Below are positions 14,485 to 21,841 of a stretch of DNA of 21,841 nucleotides, piece after piece (position 1 is the first letter of the stretch; every line of letters begins with the position of its first letter). Source of the stretch: an uncultured Eubacteriales bacterium (lineage in GTDB: Bacteria; Bacillota; Clostridia; Oscillospirales; Oscillospiraceae); contig URPI01000020.1 of the NCBI GenBank assembly GCA_900549705.1, positions 1-21,841 on the forward strand. Direction: 5' to 3'. A program made the position numbers and the translations under genes. The notes beneath the pieces were generated by a model. It searched no databases. It had not been told where the DNA came from and was given only the letters and a program-made list of their open reading frames with translations.

Positions 14485-15984
14485 TTACTTTGCGATCTTC
14501 TTGAACTCCTCGTAGACGAACTGAACCTTGGGTCCGATAACCACCTGAACAGCAGTCTTGCCCGGACGGATAACGCCGGAAGCGCCGGAGGACTTGATCT
14601 TCTTCTCGTCAACCAGCAGGCGATCCTTGACTTCCAGTCTCAGACGAGTGATGCAGTGGTCGATGGAGGTAATGTTGTCCTTGCCGCCCAGGCCTTCCAG
14701 AATGATCTGAGCCATGGTGGTGTAGTCATCATTAGCCAGCTCGATGTTCATCTCGTTCTCCTGGTCATCTTCACGGCCAGGGGTCTTCAGGTTCCACTTC
14801 ACAATGGCGAACTTGAACACCAGGTAGAAGACGATGAAAGCAGCAGCGCCCAGGGGCAGAATCAGCCAAGTCTTGGCAGCTGCGGGCAGGGAAGCGGAGA
14901 AGATCAGGTCGGTAGCACCGGCGGAGAAGCAGAAGCCTGCACGGAAGCCCAGAGCAACAGTGATGGTGGTGAAGATGCCGTACAGAGCAGCATAGACAAC
15001 ATACAGGGGGAATGCCAGGAACATGAATGCGAACTCGAAGGGCTCGGTAACGCCGCAGATGAAGGCGCAGATAGCGGCGGAGCCAACGATGCCGATGGCA
15101 ACCTTGCGCTTGTTGCTCTTAGCGGTCTGGATCATGGCCAGAGCAGCGCCGGGGATACCGAACATCATGCAGGGGAAGAAGCCGGCCATGTACATGCCCA
15201 CGGACCAGTTGACGGGGTTGCCGTTGGCCATAACGCCGCCCTCAGTCAGAGCACCCCAGTAAGCGGTCAGGTCGCCCAGGCCGATGGTGTCGAACCAGAA
15301 CACGTTGTTCAGAGCGTGATGCAGACCGGTGGGGATCAGCAGACGGTTCAGGAAGGCGTAGATGCCAGCGCCAACAGCGCCCAGCTTGGTGATGCCGTTG
15401 CCCAGAGCAACCAGGCCGCTGAAGATGATGGGCCATACGAACAGCAGGATGGCGGAGACGACGATGGAAACCAGAGCGGTGACAATGGCAACGGAGCGCT
15501 TGCCGCTGAAGAATGCCAGGAAGTCAGGCAGCTTGGTGCTCCTGAATTTGTTGTAGCAGATGCCGCCGATGATACCGGCCAGGATACCAATGAAAGCGTT
15601 GCCGCCGATCTTGGCGAAAGCAACCTGGTTGACCTCGGAAGCGATCATATTGGGAGCAATGGCGGAAACGGTGCTGGGAGCCAGCAGGGTGGTGATCATC
15701 AGGTAGGAGACCATACCAGCCAGACCGGCAGTGCCGTCATTTTCTTTTGCCAGGCCAACGGCAACGCCGATGGCGAACAGGATGGCCATGTTGTCGATCA
15801 GGGCAGCGCCGGCCTTGATCAGGAAGAAACCGATGGTGTACAGTGCGCCGGAAGTAGGTGCATCGGGAACGCCCATAACACCGGGAGCAAAGGCGTAGCC
15901 CAGACCCATCAGGATGCCGCAGATGGGCAGTGCAGCAACGGGCAGCATCATTGCTTTACCCAGCTTCTGCAGATATTTCATCAT
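14485..15984 (-). CDS. nagE: PTS EIICB component, glucose/N-acetylglucosamine family (NagE-like)
   Basis: The 499 residues comprise an EIIC membrane channel (about 1-390; GKAMMLPVAALPI, LPDFLAFFSGKR, NRLLIPTGLHHALNN, GVTEPFEFAFMFLA), a short linker LKTPGRED, and an EIIB domain (about 415-499) whose phosphocysteine is Cys444 in DHCITRLRL. The protein imports a hexose while phosphorylating it. Details favour N-acetylglucosamine over glucose: AGFCFSAGATD resembles NagE rather than the SHG of PtsG, and LKTPGRED is followed by an acidic stretch as in NagE. Glucose cannot be excluded. The EIIA domain found in E. coli NagE is absent and is supplied by the crr-like gene of the same operon. GGAGGG lies eight bases before the first of two adjacent ATGs. 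Confidence 0.92.
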   Translation of the reverse strand: MMKYLQKLGKAMMLPVAALPICGILMGLGYAFAPGVMGVPDAPTSGALYTIGFFLIKAGAALIDNMAILFAIGVAVGLAKENDGTAGLAGMVSYLMITTLLAPSTVSAIAPNMIASEVNQVAFAKIGGNAFIGILAGIIGGICYNKFRSTKLPDFLAFFSGKRSVAIVTALVSIVVSAILLFVWPIIFSGLVALGNGITKLGAVGAGIYAFLNRLLIPTGLHHALNNVFWFDTIGLGDLTAYWGALTEGGVMANGNPVNWSVGMYMAGFFPCMMFGIPGAALAMIQTAKSNKRKVAIGIVGSAAICAFICGVTEPFEFAFMFLAFPLYVVYAALYGIFTTITVALGFRAGFCFSAGATDLIFSASLPAAAKTWLILPLGAAAFIVFYLVFKFAIVKWNLKTPGREDDQENEMNIELANDDYTTMAQIILEGLGGKDNITSIDHCITRLRLEVKDRLLVDEKKIKSSGASGVIRPGKTAVQVVIGPKVQFVYEEFKKIAK

Positions 15985-16071
15985 AGATAATTCCCTCCAA
16001 TTTTTGTCTTTTCCCTTTTTGCATATATAAAGGCCGCCGGCCCACGACGGCTAACAGGGACGAAATACAGC

Positions 16072-16329
16072 TTACAGGTTTGCACTCAGGAACGCCTGGA
16101 GCTCCGCAGCGGCGGTCTCCTCGTCATCACCCTCAACGGTGACGGTCAGCTCCATGCCCTGCTTGGCAGCCAGCTTCATCAGCGCCATCAGGCGGCGGGC
16201 ATCGGCAGTGCCGGTGGGGGCGGTCACGGTAACCTTGGAAGCAAAGGGAGCAACGGCCTTCACCAGCATGGCGGCGGGGCGAGCGTGCATTCCCATGGGA
16301 TCGGTAATCACGTGCTTGAATTCTTTCAT
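16072..16329 (-). CDS. ptsH: PTS phosphocarrier protein HPr, without the regulatory serine
   Basis: The 85-residue HPr takes phosphate from Enzyme I on His15 (motif GMHARPA, residues 13-19) and passes it to EIIA. Alignment without gaps to Bacillus HPr places Arg46 where Ser46 should be, in ADARRLMALMKLAAKQG; position 52 is Lys. Ser46 is the target of HPr kinase in CcpA-mediated catabolite repression, so this HPr should not be phosphorylated there. From memory, similar Ser46-less HPr proteins occur in other clostridia. GAGGAAA lies six bases before the ATG. It sits between ptsI (52-base gap) and nagE (87-base gap with a weak GC-rich hairpin). Confidence 0.95.
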   Translation of the reverse strand: MKEFKHVITDPMGMHARPAAMLVKAVAPFASKVTVTAPTGTADARRLMALMKLAAKQGMELTVTVEGDDEETAAAELQAFLSANL

Positions 16330-16381
16330 TTCTTATTTCCTCACTTTCGTGCTTTGGGGTAATCTATTGTCAGGCCGGGGC

Positions 16382-17995
16382 TTACTGCTCCGACTGGCAG
16401 ACAATCTTTCTGATTTCCAGAATCCGACCGGCAGCCATGGACAGCTCCTTGTAGCCCATCTCGATGAACGTTTCGGTCATCTTGGGGTCAGCACCCAGCT
16501 CGCCGCAAATACCGGCCCAGATGCCAGCCTCGTTGGCGGACTTTGCGATGTGAGCCAGCAGCGCCATGAGGGCGGGGTGGTAGGGGTCATAGAACCTGCC
16601 CAGGTTGGCATTCTGGCGGTCTACCGCCAGGGTGTACTGGGTCAGGTAGTTGGTACCAACGGAGAAGAAGGCAGCCTCCTTTGCCAGCTCCTGCGCCAGC
16701 ACGGCAGCGGCGGGGGTTTCCACCATCACACCAATGGGAACATCCTTGGTCTCGATGCCTTCTGCGGTCAGCTCCTGACGCAGCTGGGTGCACAGCGCCT
16801 TGGCTTCCTTCAGCTCCCACACGGAAGCCACCATGGGGAACATCACCATGAGGTTGCCGTAGGCAGAGGCCCGGAGAATGGCACGCAGCTGGGGACGGAA
16901 AATTTCCTCCCGGGTCAGGCAGATGCGCAGACCCCGCAGACCCAGCGCCGGGTTTTCTTCCTTCTCAAGCCCCATATAGTCCACCTGCTTGTCCGCACCG
17001 ATGTCCAGGGTACGAATGACCACAGGGCGGTCGCCCATGGTTTGAGCAACCTTTTTATAAGCTTCAAACAGCTCATCCTCGGTGGGCAGGCTGTCCCGTC
17101 CCAGATAGAGGAACTCGCTGCGCATCAGGCCAACGCCTTCACAGTCGGCAGCCAGCGCCGCCTCGGCATCCTCGGGGCAGCCAATGTTGGCAGCCAGGAT
17201 AATCTTCTTGCCGGACTTTGTAACGCTCTCCTTGCCCCGGTAGGCTTCCAGAGCAGCCCGACCGGCAGCGGCTTCCGCCTGCTTGGCTTTCAGCATGGCC
17301 ATGGTCTCATCGTCCGGGTCCATATACCAGTTGCCGGTAAAGCCGTCCACCGCCAGAACGGTGCAGCCCTCTGCATCCTCTAGCGCGATGTCGGACTGAA
17401 CCAGAGAGGGAATGTTCAGGGTGCGCGCCAGAATGGCGGTATGGCTGGAGGAGGAACCTTGACGGGTCACAAAGGCCAAAATCCGCTCTCTGGGCAGCTG
17501 GATGGTCTCGGAGGGAGCCAAATCCTCGGCAACCAGCAAAAATTCGCCGTCGGGCAGCTGGAAGCCGGTGTTGCCGCAGAGGATGTCATAAATACGGTGG
17601 GACATATCCCGGATGTCGGCAGAACGGGCATTCATATATGCGTCGTCCATGGCAGCAAACACGGCGGCGAACTCCTCGCCGGTTTCCAGTGCTGCCGTGG
17701 CAGCAGCAGCGCCGCCCTCGATGACAGCAGCCACGCCGTCCAGATAATCCAGGTCATCCAGCATCAGCATCTGCACTTCCACAATGGCGGCCTTTTCTTC
17801 GCCCAGCTCTGCCTTCGCCTTTTCATACAGGGCACTCAGCTGATTGCGGGCGGTGACAACGGCAGCATCAAACTTTGCCTGTTCTGCGGCGGGGTCGCCG
17901 GAAGAAACGGGAGCGGTCTGCTGGGACTTGCGGTAAACCACAGCCTTGCCAATGGACACGCCGGGAAAGACGGGAAGACCAGTACCAATTTTCAT
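16382..17995 (-). CDS. ptsI: PTS Enzyme I (phosphoenolpyruvate-protein phosphotransferase)
   Basis: The 537-residue enzyme takes phosphate from phosphoenolpyruvate and gives it to HPr. The N-terminal and swivel domains carry the active His185 in GSSSSHTAILAR. The C-terminal PEP-binding barrel has LMRSEFLY, VVIRTLDIGADK, VETPAA (Glu426, a magnesium ligand), the DRQN segment and the acid Cys497 in GICGELGADP. The segment normally read as GTNDL is GTNYL, with Tyr450 replacing the second magnesium ligand (Asp455 in E. coli numbering). AAGGAG overlaps the stop codon of the crr-like gene, giving tight coupling. The length is slightly below the usual 570. The family call is firm; full activity is not certain because of the Tyr. 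Confidence 0.95.
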   Translation of the reverse strand: MKIGTGLPVFPGVSIGKAVVYRKSQQTAPVSSGDPAAEQAKFDAAVVTARNQLSALYEKAKAELGEEKAAIVEVQMLMLDDLDYLDGVAAVIEGGAAAATAALETGEEFAAVFAAMDDAYMNARSADIRDMSHRIYDILCGNTGFQLPDGEFLLVAEDLAPSETIQLPRERILAFVTRQGSSSSHTAILARTLNIPSLVQSDIALEDAEGCTVLAVDGFTGNWYMDPDDETMAMLKAKQAEAAAGRAALEAYRGKESVTKSGKKIILAANIGCPEDAEAALAADCEGVGLMRSEFLYLGRDSLPTEDELFEAYKKVAQTMGDRPVVIRTLDIGADKQVDYMGLEKEENPALGLRGLRICLTREEIFRPQLRAILRASAYGNLMVMFPMVASVWELKEAKALCTQLRQELTAEGIETKDVPIGVMVETPAAAVLAQELAKEAAFFSVGTNYLTQYTLAVDRQNANLGRFYDPYHPALMALLAHIAKSANEAGIWAGICGELGADPKMTETFIEMGYKELSMAAGRILEIRKIVCQSEQ

Positions 17996-18007
17996 TGTTT
18001 GCGCTCC

Positions 18008-18493
18008 TTACTTGCCCAGCTCAATGACCACATCTTCGTTGGACACTTCCTTGCCAACGTGGGTCTTGAAGGTGGGATAGGCATCGGTATTGCAAATCAG
18101 CACCGGGGTAATGGTGGGCAGACCGGCAGCCTTGACTGCCTCCAGGTCAACCTCCAGCAGCAGCTGGCCTTTTTTGACCTTGTCGCCGTTGTGAACATGA
18201 ACAGTGAACGGCTTGCCCGCCAGGCTCACAGTTTCCAGACCCACATGAATGAGAATCTCAACGCCGGTATCGGAAACCAGGCTGACAGCGTGACCGGTAT
18301 CAAACATCATATCAACCGTTGCATCACAGGGCGCATACACCTTGCCCTCGGCAGGCTCGATGGCAATGCCATTGCCCAGCATACCCTCTGCAAAGGTGGG
18401 ATCGGGTACTTCGGTAATTGCCACAGCCTTACCGGCAACGGGCGCATAAATGCCCTCCAGCTTTTTACCGAACAGTTTATCAATAAATCCCAT
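18008..18493 (-). CDS. crr: PTS EIIA component, glucose family (Crr-like)
   Basis: This 161-residue soluble EIIA-Glc protein passes phosphate from HPr to the EIIB domain. It has a short amphipathic start MGFIDKLFGK, then IYAPVAGKA, the conserved TGHAV (His68) and the phosphorylated His83 in EILIHVGLETVSL; GDKVKKGQLL and the TPVLICNTD end segment are typical. AAAGGA lies 11 bases before the ATG at 18493; the open frame further up has no binding site. It is the first gene of crr-ptsI-ptsH-nagE and probably also the EIIA for the NagE-like transporter. In clostridia EIIA-Glc is not known to play the enterobacterial adenylate-cyclase role. Confidence 0.93.
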   Translation of the reverse strand: MGFIDKLFGKKLEGIYAPVAGKAVAITEVPDPTFAEGMLGNGIAIEPAEGKVYAPCDATVDMMFDTGHAVSLVSDTGVEILIHVGLETVSLAGKPFTVHVHNGDKVKKGQLLLEVDLEAVKAAGLPTITPVLICNTDAYPTFKTHVGKEVSNEDVVIELGK

Positions 18494-18571
18494 AGTATAC
18501 TCGTTCCTTTCCTGTTGATGTGCCGTTTCCCGGGGGAACGGTACTCGTCCATTTAATACAGTACACCTCAT

Positions 18572-18600
18572 AGAATACGCCCTAGTTCACAATTTGTCAA
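18572..18600 (-). promoter_or_regulatory. Promoter of the crr-ptsI-ptsH-nagE operon
   Basis: On the minus strand TTGACA (18600-18595) and TATTCT (18577-18572) are 17 bases apart. The roughly 70-base leader holds a hairpin with arms CCGTT and AACGG near 18520-18540. No clear antiterminator target or cre box was found. Confidence 0.8.
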
Positions 18601-18854
18601 TATATGGATGACATCGCTTCGACTTTTTGGCATACCACCCAATATTTATATTTCTTTTTTGTGTCTTTCCACCAAAAAACTTTCTTTGCCGCGCAAGGAA
18701 GTGTTTTTCCTACAAGGACACTCGTGCGTATGCTTTTTTACCTTCCCCTGTATGCCATGGGAAGGCTTCCAATCGGTCTTTCCCCTGCAATCCGTATGAT
18801 GAAGGCTGCATAACAGGCCGAAATCCAAGTTCATACATAACCGCAATCAGAATG
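18601..18854. other. AT-rich non-coding gap upstream of the PTS promoter
   Basis: No reading frame here has a ribosome binding site or recognisable product. The stretch is poorer in GC than its surroundings. It holds two direct copies of a CCACC(C/A)AA motif (18635-18642 and 18669-18676, 34 bases apart) and a hairpin with arms near 18679-18689 and 18693-18704 flanked by T and A runs. It may contain regulator binding sites for the PTS operon. Confidence 0.45.
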
Positions 18855-18894
18855 GAAAAGACGAGAAAAGGCTACCGGCGAAGTGCCGATAGCC
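18855..18894 (-). terminator. Terminator of the two-component operon
   Basis: On the minus strand GGCTATCGGC pairs with GCCGGTAGCC around an ACTTC loop (18894-18870), with one G-T pair, then TTTTCTCGTCTTTT (18869-18856). Confidence 0.85.
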
Positions 18895-18938
18895 CAATCG
18901 AAATGATGGCAGTCTCAAAAGAAAGCAGCGGGCGGTAA

Positions 18939-20216
18939 TCACTGGTGCCGAGACGATGGCTGCAGCGGAAGCAGCATATCTAAAATAAAGATGCCGTTTT
19001 CCCAGCCGGCAGTCAGTGCTCCGCCGTATTTTTCGCACAGGTAGCGCATACTGCGCATACCGTAGCCGTGGTAGTCGGTGTCTGCCTTGCTGGTGACCGG
19101 AATGCCGTCCATAAACAGCGGCTGCTTCCCGCAAGGATTTTCTATGTGAATGAAATACAGATTGCCCCGGGCAGCGGCATGGAGGGTGACAATGCGCTTT
19201 GCTTCGTTTGGCTCCCGACTGGTGGCTTCGATGGCGTTGTCCAGGGCGTTGCCAAACAGGGAATACATATCATCCAGCGCCAAAAACGAAAGCTTGCTCC
19301 CGTCTACGATGCACTGCACCCGGGTCTGCTGCTTTTCGGCCAGCAAGCTCTTTTCTGCCAGAATGATGTCCAGCTCCTTATTCCCGGATTTTGGAAAGCT
19401 GTCATAAATCATCACGGCGTGCTCCAGCTCCCGGATGCTCTTTTCCTTTTCCGCATCGTCCATGTGCCGCAGGGCGGTAATCTGGTGGCGCAGGTCGTGG
19501 CATTTGCGGTTGATAACATCCATGGTGGCGCGGCTGACCATGTGCTGCTCCTGCTCCTGGCGCAGCAGCCGCTCCATCACCATCTGCTCCCGTTCTGCCT
19601 GCCGAATGCGGAAGATGTCCAACAAAATGGTCACCAGCAGCAAGCAGGAGAAGAAATCAAAGAACTGGATGCCGATGGTTTCGCACTCTTGGGAGGTTGT
19701 CCAATAGCTGACAACATAAATGGTCAGGGTGGACACCAACGCAAACAGCAGCAGGTAATTATTCCCGAAATCCGCAGTTTCGCTGCCGCGGAACCGGTGG
19801 GACAGCAGCCGGTACACCAGCACGCAGGCGACAATCAGCAGGCCAAATTGAATCCCCTGTCCAACCCAGAAGGGCGGGGAAAAGACCAGGCAGAACATCC
19901 GGTACAGGCAGTGAATCATGTGCTGAAAGGTGTGGGCAACGCAGCAGTAAAAAACAACCTGACGGACGTTCATGCAGAAGCAGAACCAGAGCAGCAGCCC
20001 GGACAGCATACACATGGCCAGAAACCCAAGGGTAAACCAGCCCAACACGAGGTGCGGATTGAAAAATCCGCCGGGAACCGCAAGGGGAAGCGCCAGATAC
20101 AGAGCGGTACCGGGCACAAACCGGAGCCAGAAATGGGACTTCTTCTCCAGATGCAGGCAGAACAGCAGCTCAATCACCAGAATCTGGGTATGAAAATAGT
20201 TGATATACCACATCAT
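18939..20216 (-). CDS. AgrC/VirS-type GHKL sensor histidine kinase
   Basis: The 425 residues begin with about six membrane helices (roughly 8-205) that form the sensor. A coiled-coil dimerisation segment follows with KCHDLRHQITALRH (about 238-251), where His240 or His244 is the phosphoacceptor. The GHKL ATPase domain has the N box FGNALDNAIEA (321-331) and the G box HGYGMRSMRYLCEKYGG. Kinases of this type sense peptides or membrane signals and phosphorylate LytTR regulators. The ATG overlaps the TGA of the response regulator gene as ATGA, and GGAGGGAG lies six bases upstream. No agrB or agrD-like peptide gene is near, so the signal is unknown. Confidence 0.92.
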   Translation of the reverse strand: MMWYINYFHTQILVIELLFCLHLEKKSHFWLRFVPGTALYLALPLAVPGGFFNPHLVLGWFTLGFLAMCMLSGLLLWFCFCMNVRQVVFYCCVAHTFQHMIHCLYRMFCLVFSPPFWVGQGIQFGLLIVACVLVYRLLSHRFRGSETADFGNNYLLLFALVSTLTIYVVSYWTTSQECETIGIQFFDFFSCLLLVTILLDIFRIRQAEREQMVMERLLRQEQEQHMVSRATMDVINRKCHDLRHQITALRHMDDAEKEKSIRELEHAVMIYDSFPKSGNKELDIILAEKSLLAEKQQTRVQCIVDGSKLSFLALDDMYSLFGNALDNAIEATSREPNEAKRIVTLHAAARGNLYFIHIENPCGKQPLFMDGIPVTSKADTDYHGYGMRSMRYLCEKYGGALTAGWENGIFILDMLLPLQPSSRHQ

Positions 20217-20923
20217 AAAAAGCTCCCTCCGAAAATCGCCGCCATTTTTTCCATGCACTCCTTCCGCCGCCGGCGGGAGATTGGCAGACGGATGTCGTCC
20301 AAGAGCAGGGAATCGTCCTGGACGGAGGTAATCATGGCGCAGTTGACCAGATGGCTGGGAGAAATGCGCACGAAGCGGTGAAAACGCGGGTCTTCCTCCA
20401 GACTGGACAGCTTGCCATAGGCTTCAAAATCGCTGCCGGTGGTGTGGTAGATGAGGCTGTGGTTGAAAACCTCCACATAGGCCAGATCCCGCAGGTCAAT
20501 CTTTTTCATCTCGCTGCGGGTGCTGACGAGGACGGTGGCGGAGGACTGCTTGCGCAGAATGCGGAGCATTCTGTCCATTTTCAGGGAAAATTCGTCGTAG
20601 TTCACCGGCTTCAAAATGAAGTCCACAGCACCCACCTCATAGCCCTGGATGGCATACTGCGCCATGCTGGTTACAAAGCACAGCAGCACGTTTTCATCCC
20701 GTTTGCGCAGCCGTCGGGCGCACTCCATGCCGTTCATCTGGGGCATGAGAATGTCCAGAAGCACCATGTCCGCATCACCGTGATATTTTTGCAGAAAAAC
20801 CGCCGGGTTGTCATACACCGCGGTGTCCAGCTCCACGCCGCGCTCCTGCTGATACCTGCTGCACAGCCGCACCAATGCTTTAGAATGGCTTTCTTCATCC
20901 TCTACAATGATGACTTTGGGCAT
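20213..20923 (-). CDS. LytTR-family response regulator
   Basis: The 236 residues comprise a receiver domain (1-120), with acidic pocket ED at 8-9, phosphoacceptor Asp57 in LLDILMPQMNG and the switch lysine in LKPVN, and a LytTR DNA-binding domain (about 130-236; IDLRDLAYVEVFNHSLIYH, FVRISPSHLVN). Like AgrA and VirR, it should bind direct repeats upstream of its targets. It is the first gene of the operon and overlaps the kinase gene by four bases. GGAGGGG lies nine bases before the ATG. The PTS operon is the next unit downstream on the same strand and is a plausible target, but this is inferred from position only. Confidence 0.94.
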   Translation of the reverse strand: MPKVIIVEDEESHSKALVRLCSRYQQERGVELDTAVYDNPAVFLQKYHGDADMVLLDILMPQMNGMECARRLRKRDENVLLCFVTSMAQYAIQGYEVGAVDFILKPVNYDEFSLKMDRMLRILRKQSSATVLVSTRSEMKKIDLRDLAYVEVFNHSLIYHTTGSDFEAYGKLSSLEEDPRFHRFVRISPSHLVNCAMITSVQDDSLLLDDIRLPISRRRRKECMEKMAAIFGGSFL

Positions 20924-20958
20924 TGCTGCGTTCCCCTCCCCCTTGAAAAACTACTTCT

Positions 20959-20987
20959 ATTATAGAGGAAACAGGCGGATTATGCAA
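20959..20987 (-). promoter_or_regulatory. Promoter of the two-component operon
   Basis: On the minus strand TTGCAT (20987-20982) and TATAAT (20964-20959) are 17 bases apart, about 36 bases before the response regulator start codon. Confidence 0.75.
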
Positions 20988-21070
20988 CAAGGGAAATGGC
21001 CGCCGCAGGACGATTGCAGGAGTAGCTAATTTGTAAATGATGATAGGGCGGCGCACATGCCCACGCTTGG

Positions 21071-21161
21071 TAGGGGAGGCTCTTAGCCTCCCGAGGCTGA
21101 CGCAACTGGGCGGTTCGTTGAATGTTGCGGCTGCGCCGCAGCGGGCGGCTTCGAGCCGCCC
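21071..21161. repeat. Cluster of three short GC-rich palindromes
   Basis: Unit one is GGGAGGCT/AGCCTCCC (21074-21092), preceded by TA-GG. Unit two is GCGGC/GCCGC (21127-21139). Unit three is GGGCGGCT/AGCCGCCC (21143-21161). Units one and three belong to the same design as those at 36-59, 5454-5472 and 5580-5605. The gap 20990-21251 holds no gene. Confidence 0.6.
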
Positions 21162-21187
21162 CAACCCGGTGCATTTGTAAAGAATGA

Positions 21188-21219
21188 AATCCAGACCCCG
21201 GAAAACCGGAGCCTGGATT
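21188..21219 (-). terminator. Terminator after the surface beta-repeat gene
   Basis: AATCCAG (21188-21194) pairs with CTGGATT (21213-21219), with an inner GC-rich stem CCGG/CCGG. On the minus strand TTTCATTCTTT follows. Confidence 0.7.
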
Positions 21220-21251
21220 CAAAGAAAGGAGAAGAACGAAAAGAAGCAAAA

Positions 21252-21770
21252 TTATTTTGTGCCGGTCAGGGCGATGCCGTCCACATACAGCTGATAGCCA
21301 TTGGAGATCACCTGACTGGCGCTGCCGGTGAAGCTGGTGATATGGGTGTCGGCGGTCAGTGTCCAGGTGCTGGTGTCGTCCAGGGTGACGGACACTTCGC
21401 CAACCGCGGTGGAGACGGCTGTGCCGCTGCTGTTCTGAATGTCACCGGAGATGCGGCCCACAAAGCCGGAACCGCCCGTGAGGGTCAGACTGAATTTGGA
21501 GTTGCTGCCCACCAGGATGCATCCTTCCAGCTGCTGGCTGGTGGCGAACAGCTCTGCATTATTTTCAGCGCCGTTCCAGCCATCGTCGCAGACGGACAGC
21601 AGGACACCCTCGCTGTCCTCGTTGGAGATGACCACATTTTCCAGGCTGATGATGGCGTGGGTATTGGTAACGTGGAAAACATGGCCGTTCTTGCTGGCCA
21701 GACTGCCGCCGGTCATGGTAAAGGCGGAGGTGCCGGAGTCCGCATCGCCGGACATGGACTGATAAATCAT
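21252..21770 (-). CDS. Surface beta-helix/beta-repeat protein, C-terminal part only
   Basis: Only the end of the gene is seen. The 172 residues are rich in Ser, Thr, Gly and Asp with short alternating strands: YQSMSGDADSGTSAFTMTGG, KNGHVFHVTNT, VVISNEDSEGVLLSV, a segment SKFSLTLTGGSGFVG, and DDTSTWTLTADTHITSF. This wording is typical of right-handed beta-helix proteins found in clostridial cell-surface or secreted proteins (from memory). No sortase motif or membrane anchor is present at the C terminus. The frame remains open to the right edge, but the residues beyond 21770 (rich in Trp, His, Pro) do not look like the same protein, so the 5' border is uncertain. A terminator follows. Confidence 0.75.
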   Translation of the reverse strand: MIYQSMSGDADSGTSAFTMTGGSLASKNGHVFHVTNTHAIISLENVVISNEDSEGVLLSVCDDGWNGAENNAELFATSQQLEGCILVGSNSKFSLTLTGGSGFVGRISGDIQNSSGTAVSTAVGEVSVTLDDTSTWTLTADTHITSFTGSASQVISNGYQLYVDGIALTGTK

Positions 21771-21841
21771 AATGGTATCCAGGAAGCGACCCCAACGATC
21801 CGCGCACCATTGTGGATGAAACCATCCGCCAGCAGGTGAAC

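Noticed and set aside
14029..15990. A 653-residue open frame on the + strand
   Set aside because: It lies antisense to the nagE-like gene; its composition (runs of Gly, Asp, Gln, His) is that of a complementary-strand shadow, and it crosses non-coding repeats.
18604..18938. Small + strand frames in the gap before the kinase gene
   Set aside because: They lack ribosome binding sites, overlap one another in several frames and cross a terminator.

Overview
The window looks like the chromosome of a GC-rich, low-copy-repeat-laden gut Clostridium relative, most likely in the Oscillospiraceae/Ruminococcaceae (Oscillospirales). The grounds are the single-chain Firmicute-type glycyl-tRNA synthetase, strong AGGAGG ribosome binding sites, near-consensus sigma-A promoters, LytTR/GHKL two-component genes, a clostridial-style PTS, and many GC-rich palindromes of the TAGGGGCGGCT...AGCCGCCCCTA type between genes. 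Species cannot be fixed from the sequence alone. No rRNA, tRNA, CRISPR array, transposase or phage gene was seen.

Left part (1-2893, + strand): a stand-alone ModE-type winged-helix protein overlaps a gene that fuses a THEP1-like P-loop NTPase to a MocA-like nucleotidyltransferase, so this looks like a molybdenum-cofactor locus. A GntR-LacI type regulator with its own promoter and a possible self-operator follows. A bidirectional terminator separates it from a minus-strand pair, plsC-like acyltransferase then glyQS; the glyQS -35 box overlaps the plsC stop codon.

Middle (5400-10900): a repeat-rich gap holds a 134-bp nested palindrome. It is followed by an nfeD-stomatin (SPFH) operon on the + strand, a pair of look-alike palindromes, a frameshifted zinc-ribbon gene with an intact DUF6440 gene, and a cytoplasmic GH2 glycosidase on the minus strand.

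Right part (10500-21250, all minus strand): a two-gene operon encodes a domain-permuted, doubly membrane-anchored GH3 glucosidase and a small four-helix membrane protein. Next is a self-contained PTS operon, crr-ptsI-ptsH-nagE, read from a consensus promoter at 18600. Upstream of it is a LytTR response regulator/GHKL kinase operon with ATGA coupling. The window ends in the 3' part of a surface beta-repeat protein, whose 5' side appears to run into unrelated sequence.

Together the right half reads as a carbohydrate-use region: outside glycosidase, PTS uptake with its own general phosphotransfer proteins, an inside glycosidase, and sensors that could control them. The most interesting points are Arg at position 46 of HPr instead of the regulatory Ser, Tyr replacing the Mg-binding Asp of Enzyme I, the permuted GH3 module with its membrane partner, the NTPase-MocA fusion, and the families of intergenic palindromic repeats. 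I did not find a clearly new defence or mobile system.
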